From: Pyronema omphalodes
Taxonomy: Eukaryota > Ascomycota > Pezizomycetes > Pezizales > Pyronemataceae
Reading direction: 5' to 3'
Assembly (NCBI GenBank): GCA_024516155.1
Contig: JAJJXM010000004.1
Coordinates: 434,001 to 498,000 of the forward strand
Length of the DNA stretch: 64,000 nt
Of the stretch, positions 34,512 to 46,066 are shown in pieces (position 1 is the first letter of the stretch; each line of letters starts with the position of its first letter). A program made the translations under genes and the position numbers. A model generated the notes under the pieces. That model searched no databases and was not told the origin of the DNA. It saw only the letters and a program-made list of their open reading frames with translations.

Positions 34512-36287
34512 CTATGAAGCCACGACATCCCAAACAGCAATCTTCCCAACCTCCGGATCCCATCCAAATGCTAAATTTACTCTACTAAACAGAAAGAAAT
34601 CATCGAAATAGCACATTGCCTCTTTACTAGTTTCCTCTGCCAACTCCTTGACCGTTCTGCCTAGAAGACTCTGCCACGCTTTCGGAGACCATATGATATT
34701 GTTTCCTCCTATGGATCCAGTTTCATCGGCAAGGCGTCCAATTATATTAGGGTTGGGTAATAGATTCTGAATCGGGGCGTCGCACTTTTTGCACTCGGCT
34801 GCGTAAGAGTTGGTGAAGAGGGTAAAACCGCAGCAGCTACCGCAGAGGAGCATGTTACGCCGAAACCTGTTTGGATGTTAACATAGATCATAATATCTTA
34901 CACTGTTAAACTTACAAAGTAGCAACATTCATCTCGACAATGACAACATTAAGCCATCCGATACATTGACTTGTGGGTAGCTGATCTTGATACTCTTCGG
35001 TGTGTCGAGCGTACTTGTCGATATCTGCAAAGGTGTACCGGATTCTACGTTCTCCGTATAATCCCTCCTCCCAGTCGAATTCCTCGGTAGGGAAAGGTTG
35101 GCATATATCGGGTTTTCTCAGTAGGCGTTTGGCGTAATTGCGGAGCCATTGCGTATCACGATGGATAGGGTTGATGTCCACCAAGGATGAGTGTCCGAGG
35201 GTAAGTTGAACATCCCTTTTCCATAGCTTGATAACGGGGTTTGTGAGGAGTAGGACTGGTAATTACAAAATATTAGTCAAGCAATGATATGGCAGCGAGA
35301 AAAATACCTGTTTCGGAGATGGCCCAAGAGTCGGGTGAGGATATAGTGGATCCCCAGAGCGATAATGTAGCCTCCATTGTATCATCAAACACGCCGATAT
35401 CTCGCTTTTCAATGGTTCCATTTCCATCTTTCAGTGGTATTTGTTTCTTCGCTCCTTTCTATGCCACATCTCTGTTAGCGAAGACACTATTTTCACTGTG
35501 ACTTACCCCCCAAATCCTGACAAAGTCTCAATGAAGTTCACATACCCATTTAACACAAACCAACACTCTTGCGTACGGTATATCATTCCCCGTTTCCACA
35601 AATACCTTTAACGGAACCAACCCCTCAAAATTCTTCCCCCTCACAGAACCCACCGGCGTTCTCAAATCCGCCCAATTATCTTCATCCTCCTTCAAGAACT
35701 CCACATTATCTCCAGTAGCGGTATCGGAAATACTAATCATCAGCTTGGCCGCCGACTTTTCTCTTTCCGCTGCCGATAAAGTCGCAACGAAAGTGGTATG
35801 AACCTTTACTAATGTCCCAAGTTGTACCGAAGGACGAAGATGGGCAGTCAACCAGAATTTTATCTATGGCACGAGAAAAACGACACCCGTCAGCTATTTC
35901 CAAAATACCACAACCCGCAAAATTCCGAATCCCCTCATCCGGAAAAACAAATCCAAGCAAAGAAATAATTCACAAAAAAACATTTAAACTTACATCAATA
36001 ACCCCAGTCTCATCCGCAATCGTCATCTTAATAAGTAGCCTTGCCGCATTTTCCTTCTTGGAATTCTTTTCCTGTTCCCGAAAGTTTGCGATTCTTCCCG
36101 TGAAACATATTCTTTTCGGACCCGGTTCTATACTCCCAATCTTTGTCGTTTTATAAGTCTTTCCTGATTGTGGGGTCCATGGAGAGGAAGGAGGAGGCGT
36201 GGGAAGATGCTTATTCTTTGGAGGTGTGATCGGTTTTGGAACTAATGGGAAGAAGGATTGTATTGTCGGGTTGGGGCGTTTAGACAT
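34512..36287 (-). CDS. OB-fold / zinc-ribbon protein, shieldin SHLD2- or RPA1-like
   Basis: Five exons are inferred: 36287-35994, 35863-35546, 35458-35308, 35255-34916 and 34866-34512. The introns are 130, 87, 52, 49 nt, and the frame is continuous through 485 residues. The N-terminus starts MSKRPNPTIQSFFP; the Q-x-x-x-F-F spacing recalls a PCNA-interacting (PIP-like) peptide. Strand-rich segments typical of tandem OB folds follow: TGRIANFREQE...IKMTIADETGVIDV, then LKDGNGTIEKRDIGVFDDT with MEATLSLWGSTI. The C-terminus has CGSCCGF...CKKC, the zinc-ribbon pattern of the third OB fold in RPA1 and SHLD2, then ADETGSI. Such proteins bind single-stranded DNA in repair. The N-terminus and its spacing fit SHLD2-type organisation, but orthology is inferred. 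Confidence 0.72.
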
Positions 36288-36681
36288 GACTACCTTGGGT
36301 GACTGCGGCAGAGGTGACTGTAACTGTGGTAATTGCTGATTGGCGATAAGAAGAGACAGTCACAGGATAAGTGGAGATATGCAAATGGAGAAACAGTTGT
36401 GAAGATTTCTTCGACCTCCATCTCCATGGACTTGCATAAACAAGGGCGCAGGAATTCCAAAACCCTAACCAAGCCATCCTAATCCCGGTCATGCGCAGTG
36501 AATGACTCAAGCAACCAAGCGTCGGAGGCCTAGAGACTAGAGTGGACCTGAAACTCGAAGCCGAGTGCGCACTACTCACTCCAAAAACTGGCTCTCGCTA
36601 TCAACTTCCTAAACTAGAACAAGCTTCGAAATTCGAATAAGACCTATCCAAAACAAACAAACCATAACCAGAACTAAGCAA
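36288..36681. other. 5' flank of the OB-fold gene
   Basis: Promoter and leader of the minus-strand gene. No separate gene seen. Confidence 0.4.
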
Positions 36682-36734
36682 TGTAAACCTAGGGATGCAC
36701 ACCCCTATGGTACAAGAAAACGAGTGAGAGTGGT

Positions 36735-37260
36735 TTAGTTCAAACACCTTCGTGGTTTAGCTAAACACCGAAAGTGTTTAGTTAAACACCCTAAACACCA
36801 AAGTTGTTTAGTCTGATTTAAGGTGTTCAGCTAAACCACCCATCGTTGTTTAAAGGTGTTTAGTTAAACACCCCTAAACACCGAAGTTGTTTAGTGTGAT
36901 TTACGGTGTTTAGCTAAACCACCCAGCGTTGTTTAGTTAAACAACTACCTTGATTTTTTTTTTGAGGGGTTTATTTAAACACCCTAGGGGTGTTTAAATA
37001 AACACCTTCTTTTTCGCTTATTCTTCGGTGTTTATTTAAACATCCTAGGGGTGTTTAAGGATGTTTAAATAAACACCTTCTTTTTTGCTTATTCTTCGGT
37101 GTTTAGATAAACACCCTAGGGGTGTTTAAGGATGTTTAAATAAACACATCCTTTTTCGCTTATTCTTTGGTGTTTATTTAAACACCCTAGGGGTGTTCAA
37201 ATAAACACCTTCTTCTTCGCTTATTCTTCGGGGTTTATTTGAACTGTCCTCTGATGTTCA
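36735..37260. repeat. Palindromic GTTTAAACACC array, left field
   Basis: GTGTTTA and TAAACAC alternate in both orientations. From about 36967 a 60-75-bp unit repeats four times: a near-perfect palindrome centred on CCTAGG with TTTAAACACC arms, followed by TTCTTTTTCGCTTATTCTTC. Confidence 0.9.
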
Positions 37261-37604
37261 AATAAACATCTACAGTCCACTTCCTAGGGATGGCTTTTCC
37301 ATGGTTCATATAAATCACCCTGCAGTGTTTTACTGAATATTCGGTTTTAAACTGTAGAGCTGTGTTCTGCTTATGTTTGTTGATGGAAGTGGATATTGCC
37401 TTAGTGCGCATCCCTTCCTTATGTTCTGTTCGTTCTGCCGTTGTTGTTCCTCGTTCTTCATCCATTTCATTCACTTGTTTCTCCACCTCCATCTTTCCGT
37501 CTTGTTTGACTGTAAGTTTTTCCTCATGTCAAATGTTTGTCCCTCTACAGAATTTGCTAGTTCATACACCATACGCCACCGGAGGGACAAAAGGGAGAGA
37601 GGGG

Positions 37605-37630
37605 TGGGGCGGGGGGGGGGGGGGGGGGGG
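37605..37630. repeat. Poly-G run
   Basis: More than twenty guanines with one early C, inside the inner element. Length may be affected by assembly. Confidence 0.85.
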
Positions 37631-37979
37631 ATATGAACTTCTAGATACTCGCTGAGTCAAGTACTGCAAACCAACCCCACAAATATCTACAATGCTAACC
37701 AGACAAACAGGATGCTCAGAAAACCTAAGTCTATTTATTGAAGCGATCCATGATTCCAGCATATGTAAGGGTCAATTAAAAAAGGCACAAAGCGAATGGT
37801 ACTATACAGAGAGCAGGAGCAGGAGTAGGAGGGGTGAGGAGGGAGGTGGGAGGTTCCTGTATGTATAGATAGAGGACCTGGCAATAGCTAGAGACATGTT
37901 ATATAATGAGCGAGTGGTTTAGTAATTAATTTAAAACATTTAAAAAATATCTGAGGTGCTTGATCAAACCACTATTGTG

Positions 37980-38345
37980 CAAGGTGTTTAAATCGGTGTT
38001 TAAAGGTGTTTAGTAGGTGTTTAAATCGGTGTTTAAAGGTGTTTAAAGGTGTTTAGATCGGTGTTTAAAGGTTTTTAAAGGTGTTTAAATAGGTGTTTAA
38101 ATCGGTGTTTAAAGGTGTTTAGTAGGTGTTTAAAGAGGTGTTTAGTAGGTGTTTAAAGGTGTTTAGTAGGTGTTTAAAGAGGTGTTTAGTAGGTGTTTAA
38201 AGGTGTTTAGTAGGTGTTTAAAGAGGTGTTTAGTAGGTGTTTAAAGGTGTTTAGTAGGTGTTTAAAGAGGTGTTTAGTAAATGAATTTTGTGGGTGTTTG
38301 AATTAAACACCTTTTGTGGTTTAAAGTGTGGTTTGATTAAACACC
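37980..38345. repeat. Directly oriented GGTGTTTAAA / GGTGTTTAGTA array, right field
   Basis: About 30 copies of GGTGTTTA with AA, GTA or ATC linkers. Here the units point one way, unlike the left field. A 46-48-bp higher-order unit (AGAGGTGTTTAGTAGGTGTT...) recurs from about 38128 to 38275. Confidence 0.9.
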
Positions 38346-38848
38346 TTTTTTTTGTACCACAGGGACACAAGAGCGGCTCAAGACGAGAGTTCAAGCTTTA
38401 GTCTTGAGATCGATGAGACTAGATTTGCACGAGACGAGACGTCTTGAGACTTGTCAAGACTTGTATATTCTATACTCCAGGGCAAAAATATGCCTAATCA
38501 AGTTAAATGTGTATTTTTTCCTACTCCGCTAATCACTCTTCCAGGTAAATCAGTTACCAAGTGGAAGGATCGACTTCTTAGTAAAACTCCTTCGGCAGTA
38601 CGTGCTGCTCATCAAGAGCTAGAATGGACTACTGGGGTCTGAGGATTAGGAGGTATTCGAGGAGGAAGAGCATGAGCATTGGGGCAGATAGTAATCTGCA
38701 GAATTGTTGCTTCACTTGTAGTTTATGAAATATTTTTTTCTCGCCTAAAGTCTCGAGGCTTACGAAACTGAAATCGCACAAGACGAGATTTCTCGATCCC
38801 AATGGCTGTCTCGTCTCGTCTCGTCTCTTGTGCATCTCTATGTAAACC

Positions 38849-40061
38849 TAACCCCTAAATCCAATTCTATCTGCTCCGAGCTCTGATACCCCAAGATGGT
38901 AAATCACATCACATCACATTACGTCCCTTTCAAAAACAACATGTTCCCCATATATGTACACACTACCACGAATTCCATTCTTCTATACCCAAGGCACAGT
39001 ATCTTACCGCGATAAACGCTGTAACTACACTATTGCGTTACCTTACTTACCTAATCATGCTTTACCGAGCTATAGATTATTAACGATGATGGTATGGATG
39101 ATGTTTATGGATTTGGATTTGAATTTCGAGGCTGGCAGTGGGTGAATACGGAACTGCAATATGAATACGGATTCATAATATACATAGATTACATGGATTA
39201 GATAGATTAGAGAGATTACATACGAGACATGTGTAGTAGCGGGCTGTTGCTGCGGGCTGTGGAAGTATCGACCAATCGCCAATCACCAGTCAACAACCAA
39301 GCACCAATTCAAGATTTCTCATTTCCGAGTCTATATATTAATCTATCTATCCCTTGGTCCGGTCTGTCTGACTGACTGATCTGTGACATTTGTACCATCT
39401 ACACCATCTGTACCATCTACGACTTGATAAGCAGCAGGAGCAAGAAAGCAAGGATGTTGTGTGTTGTATATTGTTACCCAGTGCTAAGCAAGAAACAACC
39501 TTCAGGGGTCCATATGACATAACAGGACATAACAGGACATAACAGGACATAACAGGACATAACAGGACATAGTAGTCTATGGTAGTCCATATTAGGATAT
39601 AAGAAAAAAAGAAGAAAGGAAAAAGAGAAAAAGAGAAAAAGGAAACAGTGCCCTAGGGCTTCCGAGACTTAAGAAATAGTGTGTACATATATGCATAGCC
39701 CTAAACTTTTGAAGTGCTTGATTCCAGAGTCCATAGTCCAGAGGCCGCATCATAAATTAAACCCCAGACAGTCCTTATTCCTGTGGTGTACTGCGGCGGA
39801 AAGTACAGGGGAATTGTTTAGTTTCTGTAACAACTGTTACTTTGATGGTATATATTGCTAGTGTAGTGTGTGAGTGGGTAGGAAATATGAAGAAAATAAA
39901 TAAATAAATACAGAAGGAGAAAATAAATACAGAAGGAAAAGAAAGAAGACAGAATACAAAAGGCAAAAGAAAGTAACTATAGTTACTAAACATGAAATCT
40001 TACAGCTATTAACTGCCGGATATTATACCTATATTTTTATTGTAAAATAGGTTCCCCTATG
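38849..40061. other. Intergenic region between the two hAT-type elements
   Basis: No gene recognised. Contains the AACAGGACAT array below, an A/G-rich tract (39602-39646) and an A/G-rich stretch with AAATA repeats (39890-39975). Confidence 0.5.
39521..39570. repeat. (AACAGGACAT)5
   Basis: Five perfect 10-bp copies. Confidence 0.95.
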
Positions 40062-41005
40062 GTTTTCCCCAGAGTTCGGCACGGTCCGTCCAGGACGGCA
40101 GACCGGACGGGACCACGCTGGTGGTCCGGTCCCGTCCTCGACTTTGGACGGACGGCGACTATGTGGTCCGGTCCCGTCCGCAAACTGAAAAAGACCGGAC
40201 GGGACGGCGGGTGACGGCAGGACCGTGGGTTTCGGGTGAGCTAGTTTGCAGGGGGCTGTTTGGTTTAAGTTTGACAGAAATTATGGGCCGTAGCAGCGAC
40301 GTCTTCAGCACTGTAGTAGATGAACCCGTCATGCTGCACTTTAGTAAACATTTTACACCCCATTGCAGGTGCACGCTCCACCCAGAAATATTTTGACTGC
40401 CTATGGTAGTTTGATATTATTTTTGTTTCCTAGTAGAGTACGATCTCGCTATAAATATTTCTCCTATCCTTCAAATCCCATCGTCTAACTTTCCCTCTTC
40501 TACCTGCCAGAATTTTCCACTCCTTTCATTGCCGTGTAATTAAAACATCAATAGCAATCACACAATTCTGAGCAGAGCTTATTACAGTCCTCTACATTTT
40601 TTGCGACCAGGAGCAGAACACCCGCCTGTCCTCTCAAGAGTCGTTTCCATTCCATAAGGATGCGGAAGGACGCATTTTAGTGGCAGGAGAAGGAGCATTC
40701 TTATGCATCGGTATAGTTTTTTTTTTGTTTGCAAGAAATTCCATATAGGTGACTTCAATTCGTGCAATGCATCAGAATCATCTAAGGAAAACACCATGAG
40801 CGGTAGTAAAATAAACTGCGGGTTGCGAGTGACCGATAGTGACGCTAGTCGTGGTCACCCACGGTCACCCGCGGTCCGTCCCGTCCATGGTGCCTCCAGG
40901 ACGGCCGGTCCTGGTCCTACTTCAGGACGGGACCGCGGGTGACGGTCCGGTCCCGTCCAAAGCCAGGACGGGACCGGACGGACCGTGCCGAACTCTGGTT
41001 TTCCC
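40062..41005. mobile_element. Non-autonomous hAT-type element with 22-bp perfect terminal repeats
   Basis: The element spans 40070-40997 (928 bp). It starts CAGAGTTCGGCACGGTCCGT and ends in the exact reverse complement, 22 bp matching without error. It is flanked by the 8-bp direct repeat GTTTTCCC (40062-40069 and 40998-41005). Ends of CAGAG type with 8-bp duplications are diagnostic of hAT. Subterminal regions on both sides carry repeated GGTCCGGTCCCGTCC motifs, the usual layout of transposase-binding sites. No transposase frame is inside, so it would need an autonomous partner elsewhere. Confidence 0.9.
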
Positions 41006-41158
41006 GTGGTTCTCCTGTGGTTTCCTTGGCCTTTACGGTTCTCCTGCGGTTCTCCTGTGATAGTTTCCTTGGAAGTTACTGTTCTCCTGCGGGTTACTGT
41101 TACAATCGGATTTTCTGATGTTCTCCAGGTACCCCTCAGGCTTTTGTAGCTTCTGCAG

Positions 41159-41366
41159 CTTCTGTAGATTTTGTAGATTTTGTAGATTTTGTAGATTTTG
41201 TAGATTTTGTAGATTTTGTAGATTTTGTAGATTTTGTAGATTTTGTAGATTTTGTAGATTTTGTAGATTTTGTAGATTTTGTAGATTTTGTAGATTTTGT
41301 AGATTTTGTAGATTTTGTAGATTTTGTAGATTTTGTAGATTTTGTAGATTTTGTAGATTTTGTAGA
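41159..41366. repeat. (TTTTGTAGA)n nonamer array, about 22 copies
   Basis: A nearly perfect 9-bp array. Because 9 is a multiple of 3, every frame stays open, giving spurious poly-(CRF) or poly-(NLQ)-type translations on both strands. Confidence 0.95.
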
Positions 41367-41435
41367 GCTTCTCTGCGGTTGCACTCGGATTCTTCAAGGT
41401 GCCTTTCATCATTATATGTAAGCACCTCATAAGCC

Positions 41436-41453
41436 CCCCCCCCCCCCCCCCCC
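41436..41453. repeat. Poly-C run
   Basis: About 18 consecutive cytosines. Confidence 0.9.
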
Positions 41454-43679
41454 AATTTCCTTACAGCCCGTATCTGCCCCCAACGCCTACCCCCAGTTTC
41501 CCCAGTACCAACCGCAGACATCCACCAAGTCCCCAGCTCTCCATTTCTATTACCTAAACCAAACCAGTTCCCCATTACCTTAACCAAACCAATTCTCTAA
41601 AATCTCCTAGCCCTAATACCTACCCCCAGTTTATCCAGTACCCGTACGCATCCACCTGTCCCCCCATCCCCCATCCACCACGTCCCCATTCCCATTACCT
41701 ATTCCATTACCTATCCCATTACCCATCCCATCCACCAGTTCCCCGTTCCCATCCACCAAACCCGAAACCAGACCAAACCAACCAAATCTCCCAAAGCAGA
41801 ACCCGGATGCAGTATCTGCATTCAGTATAAACCATGAGGGATTATTATTTTCTTCCTATGATATCCGTTGCTTTTTTCCCATAAATCCGCGTATCGCCGT
41901 AGCTCCTCATGGGTATCCGTTTATCCAGTTACTTTCTATGGTATCACCGTGTTATCGTATCACTGTGTCATTGTATCACCATGTCATCGTATAATTGTGT
42001 CACCGTCTATATGCATCTTCGGCAATGGTAACGACAAATATGCAATAGTAACATCAAACATACAATATCCACTCCAAGTCAACACAACACAACACAACCT
42101 AACCAAACCAAAAAACCAAAAACAAAACCCCTCCATATAAACTTCAAATATTACCCAAGCTTCCTCCGCGAAGATATCACAATACCCAAGATACCCCCGA
42201 AAAAATATTTTTATACCACATACCCCTGGCTTCTCGCTTATATCCATGCTGCAGCGCTGCCACACCATTCGCGAAGAAGTTTATTTAAACTTTGAAGCGT
42301 TTTCTTTTTTTTGTTATAGATGTAAGGCTCTTCACCGCTTAGTTATGAACTACCCCTGTGAACATTCTTGTGGGGGGGGGGGGTATCTTTATCCGGGGAT
42401 CACATCATTGACCAGTCGCTGCGGAATCGACGTTGCAACTTGCTGGCATCCGGCATCTAGAATCTGGGTATGTTAATTGATACACTCCATTATTGAAATC
42501 AAAGATAAGCTTGCAGAGAAGTATGAGATAAAGAACAGAAAAGGAACTTCAAGTTCAAGGTTGATTTAGAACTGAGGAAAATAACGGTGGGAAAAATTAG
42601 GGTTAAAAATTGTTTTGGCGCGGAATATGCGGCATATGCGGCAGGTCATAGTTGCGGCTGATTAGAACAAAGTGAGGGGTATGTTGGATAATATTAAGTG
42701 ATGGGGGTAGCTTGGGGGTGTCTTGTGTGATGTTCGTATGGATTTGGGTTATAATCATTGTTATTCTATATACAAAATTACAAATTACAAATTAAGATTT
42801 TTAAATAACCTTTTTTGTTTTCTCTGGAGAAGAAATTATGTTTTTGGATACCGAGATATCGAGATACTGAGATACGGTGCAGTTTGTGCAGTTTGTGAAG
42901 GTTATATTTACAGCAAAGATATCGAAGAAAGAAAGATAAATAGAATAACAAAATCAAAAGAAAAATAAAGAAACAAAAAATAGTGCAAAAGAAATCATAA
43001 CAAAGTCAAAAGAAAGAAAGAACGAAAGAAGAGATAAACAAGATCGAAGTTACAAGTTACAAGTTGCAAGTCACCCGTTTTTGGGTATATATGTACCTAC
43101 CTAAACATATCCCTTTACGCCTCATGATATGGTGTTATTTTATGGTGCTGTGGTGGTGCTGCTGTGCTGTTCCTGTATTTTTGTTATTCCATTACTCAGA
43201 TTCTCTAATTGGTCCCTTGAGGTTTTGTTGTAGGATTTGTTCCCTTAGGGTGATTTTTCTGTGGTGGTTTCCCTGTGATTTCCTGGCAAGTTACAGTTTT
43301 CCTGCGGGTTACAGTTGTAATCAGATTCTCTTGAGTTCTTTAGTTTTCCCAGTACCTACTCCCAGTTCCTAGATCTCGAAGTCCCCATTCCTATTATCTA
43401 AACCAAACCAATTCCCCAAACCAATTTTCCTACAATCTGTATCCACCATTCCTATCCACTATCCACCAATTCCTATACCCCCCACCCCCCCACCGCCCAC
43501 CGCCCATCCACCAGTTCCCCGTTCCTATGCACATCCCCATCCACCCCAAGTTCCCAAGTTCCCAAGTTCCCAAGTTCCCAAGTTCCCAAGTCCCCATTCA
43601 TATTACCTAAACCAAACCCAAAAATCAAATGTCCCAAAGCAGAATCCGGATGCAGTATCTGCATTCAGTATAAACCATG
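41454..43679. other. Intergenic DNA with a duplicated segment
   Basis: No gene recognised. The segment around 41800-41870 (GGATGCAGTATCTGCATTCA and following) recurs at 43637-43700. The GGTTTCC...GCGGGTTAC block near 41055-41110 recurs near 43268-43325. C/A-rich CCCATTACC repeats lie at 41560-41760 and (CCCAAGTT)n at 43548-43590. Confidence 0.6.
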
Positions 43680-45431
43680 AGGGATTACTATTTGATTCAT
43701 ATGATATGTGCGTAGTTATGTGCGTAGTTATGTGTGCGTAGATATCCAAGGATATCTATGTGTAGATATGTGTAGATATGTGCGTAGATATGTGCGTAGA
43801 TATGTGCGTATGATATGCAAGGATATACATTGATTTATTCCTACGATATCCGCTGGTTTCTACAAGGATATACGTTTGCTAGATATCCATTGTTTGCTTC
43901 CTATGATATCCGCGTATCTGGTTTCTTTCTATGATATCCGTTGATTTCTTCGTAGATACGTTGATTTCTTCAATGATATCATCGTGTCATAGTAGATATC
44001 CAATTGATTTCTTCCTATGATATCCACGTAGATATCCAAGGATATACGTTGATTTATTCCTATGATATCCATTTCCGTTCCTGTCCTGTCTATCACTACA
44101 TCACCATAGATATCACCGTAGATATCACTATATTACCGTATATAGTCGTTTCCGTTCCTGTCCTGTCTATTACCGTGTCATTGTAGCTCTCCAAGGATAT
44201 ACGTTGATTTCTTTCTATGACATCCGCGTAGATATTCAAGGATATCACCGTAGCTCTCCAAGGATATCCGTTGTTTTCTTCGTATGATATTCGCGTATCT
44301 GGTTTCTTTCTACAATATCCGTTGATTTCTTCAAGGATATCAAGGATATCTGTGTGCTAGATGTCCATTTCCTGGATATACATTTCCGTTTCTGTTTCTT
44401 GCTTTTCCCTAGATATCACCGTATCTCTCCAAGGATATCTGTGTGCTAAATATCCGTTCCTAGATATACGTTGACTTCTTCCTATGATATCCGTAGCTCT
44501 TCAAGGATACCCGTTGTTTTCTTCTTATGATATCCGTTTTCGTTCCTGTCCTGTCTATCCTGCTCATTCATTCCTATCCTGTCTATCCTGCTCATTCCTG
44601 TCCTGTCTATCCCGTCGTTTTCTTCCTATGTTATACGTTTCCGTTCCTGTCCTGTCTATCATCATGACATAGTAGATATCCAAGGATATACGTGGATTCC
44701 TTGCTATGATATCCTGCCAATTCCTGCCCATTCCTAGCTATCCTCCCCATTCCTAGCTGTCCTGTGCATTCCTAGCTATCCTGCTCATTCCTGCTCATAC
44801 CTGTCCTCTCTATGCCTAACTGTTCCTAGCTGTTCCTAAATATCATCATGTCATCGTATCACCGTATCTCATTCCTAGATATCCATTTCCGTTTCTGTTT
44901 CTTGCATCTCTCTAGATATCACCGTAGCTCTCCAAGGATATCCATTATTTTCTTCCATGATATCCGTAGCTCTTTAAGGATGTACGTTGATTTCTTCCTA
45001 TGATATCCGTTGGTTTCTTCGTAGATACGTTGATTTCTTCAAGGATATTATCGTGTAATAGTAGATATCCAATTGATTTCTTCCTATGATATCCGCGTAG
45101 CCCTCCAAGGATATCCATTGATTTCTTCCTATGTTATACGTTTCCGTTCCTGTCCTGTCTATCACTACATCACCATAGATATCACCGTAGTTTCCACGTC
45201 ATAACCTTACGGTTTGGAACGTGCAAGAATCAATCAATCAATCAACAGATATCACCATAGATATCCGTTTCCGTTCCTGTCCTGTCTATCACTGTGTCAT
45301 AGGATATCCAAGGATATACGTTGATTTTTTTCTATGATATCCATTTCCGTTCCTGTCCTGTCTATCATTACATCACCATAGATATCACCGTGGATATACG
45401 TTGGCTAGATATCCGTTGACTTCTTCCTATG

Positions 45432-46066
45432 ATATCCGTAGCTCTTCATCACTATGGTACATTTTCGCCACCAAGATTGTATATGTTATACAAGTTCCCC
45501 ACCAAAAAACATATACATGCGAAGAATCTAAACAGAATTTATACCGATCATTTGTTTAAAAATTTGATTTATAATAGCATGTGTATAAATATTTCACTAG
45601 CGTGAAAATCTATACAGGCAATTGTATAAGATTTCTCGGTTTATAATAGCATATGTATAAATATTTCACTAGCGTGAAAATGTATACATGCCATTGTATA
45701 AGATTCTTCGGTTTATAATAGCATATGTATAGATTTTCCATCATCGTGAAAACACTCACAAGTGAGTCCATGGGATTTTTGGAGCACATATGTTTATTGA
45801 TGATAATATCTACCGATTACCATACTGCATCACATTTCTGAATTATATATTCCTTCCCCTGCCAATTTAATAACCCAACCAGTTCTTCAATAAAAGTGAT
45901 TTCAATCATCTTCCATTGACCCATGCGTGATTTGTATATTAATTGCCCAATCCGTCCAACAAGGAAATTCTTCAATGTCTTCAAGATCAATTGTTTGGTC
46001 ATCAGAAAAAGTGATTGATAAAATCATGTATCATACAGAATTACAAGACAGTTATCGACCACCATG
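45432..46066. other. AT-rich island inside the satellite, with three ~72-bp direct repeats
   Basis: The satellite words stop abruptly here. From about 45565 to 45740 a unit containing TTTATAATAGCATATGTATA and CACTAGCGTGAAAA occurs three times with about 72-85 bp spacing. A 61-codon minus-strand frame at 45817-46002 starts with ATG (MTKQLILKTLKNF) but shows no known motif. The right boundary is a large palindrome. Possibly a decayed mobile element; no target duplication was found. Confidence 0.55.

Larger units (their letters stand above)
36702..38365. mobile_element. Inner element with CCCTRTGGTACAA inverted ends, filled with TTTAAACACC palindromes
   Basis: The left end CCCTATGGTACAA (36703-36715) is mirrored at the right end by TTGTACCACAGGG (38352-38364). 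Removing 36702-38365 and one CACA restores a hAT end (GATGCACAAGAG) identical in pattern to the opposite hAT terminus. This supports a genuine insertion with a 4-bp CACA duplication. No transposase or reverse transcriptase frame is present. The interior holds two dense fields of GGTGTTTAAA/TTTAAACACC units and a central unique stretch with a poly-G run. Confidence 0.75.
36682..38848. mobile_element. Non-autonomous hAT-type element (interrupted) with 8-bp target duplication
   Basis: The 8-mer TGTAAACC occurs at 36682-36689 and again at 38841-38848. Between them, the left end reads TAGGGATGCACA (36690-36701) and the right end, reverse-complemented, TAGAGATGCACA (38840-38829). An 8-bp duplication plus TARNG-type ends is the hAT superfamily signature. 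No transposase is present. Without the inner insertion the element would be only about 480 bp, with subterminal GACGAGAC/CAAGACG repeats near both ends. The inner element has entered 12 bp from the left terminus. Confidence 0.85.

Noticed and set aside
38000..38280. Regularly spaced repeats that could suggest CRISPR
   Set aside because: Spacers are themselves repeats, there are no cas genes, and the host is eukaryotic.
41033..41587. Long repeat frames on both strands (poly NLQ, KIY, CRF)
   Set aside because: Produced by the 9-bp TTTTGTAGA array; all frames are open by arithmetic.
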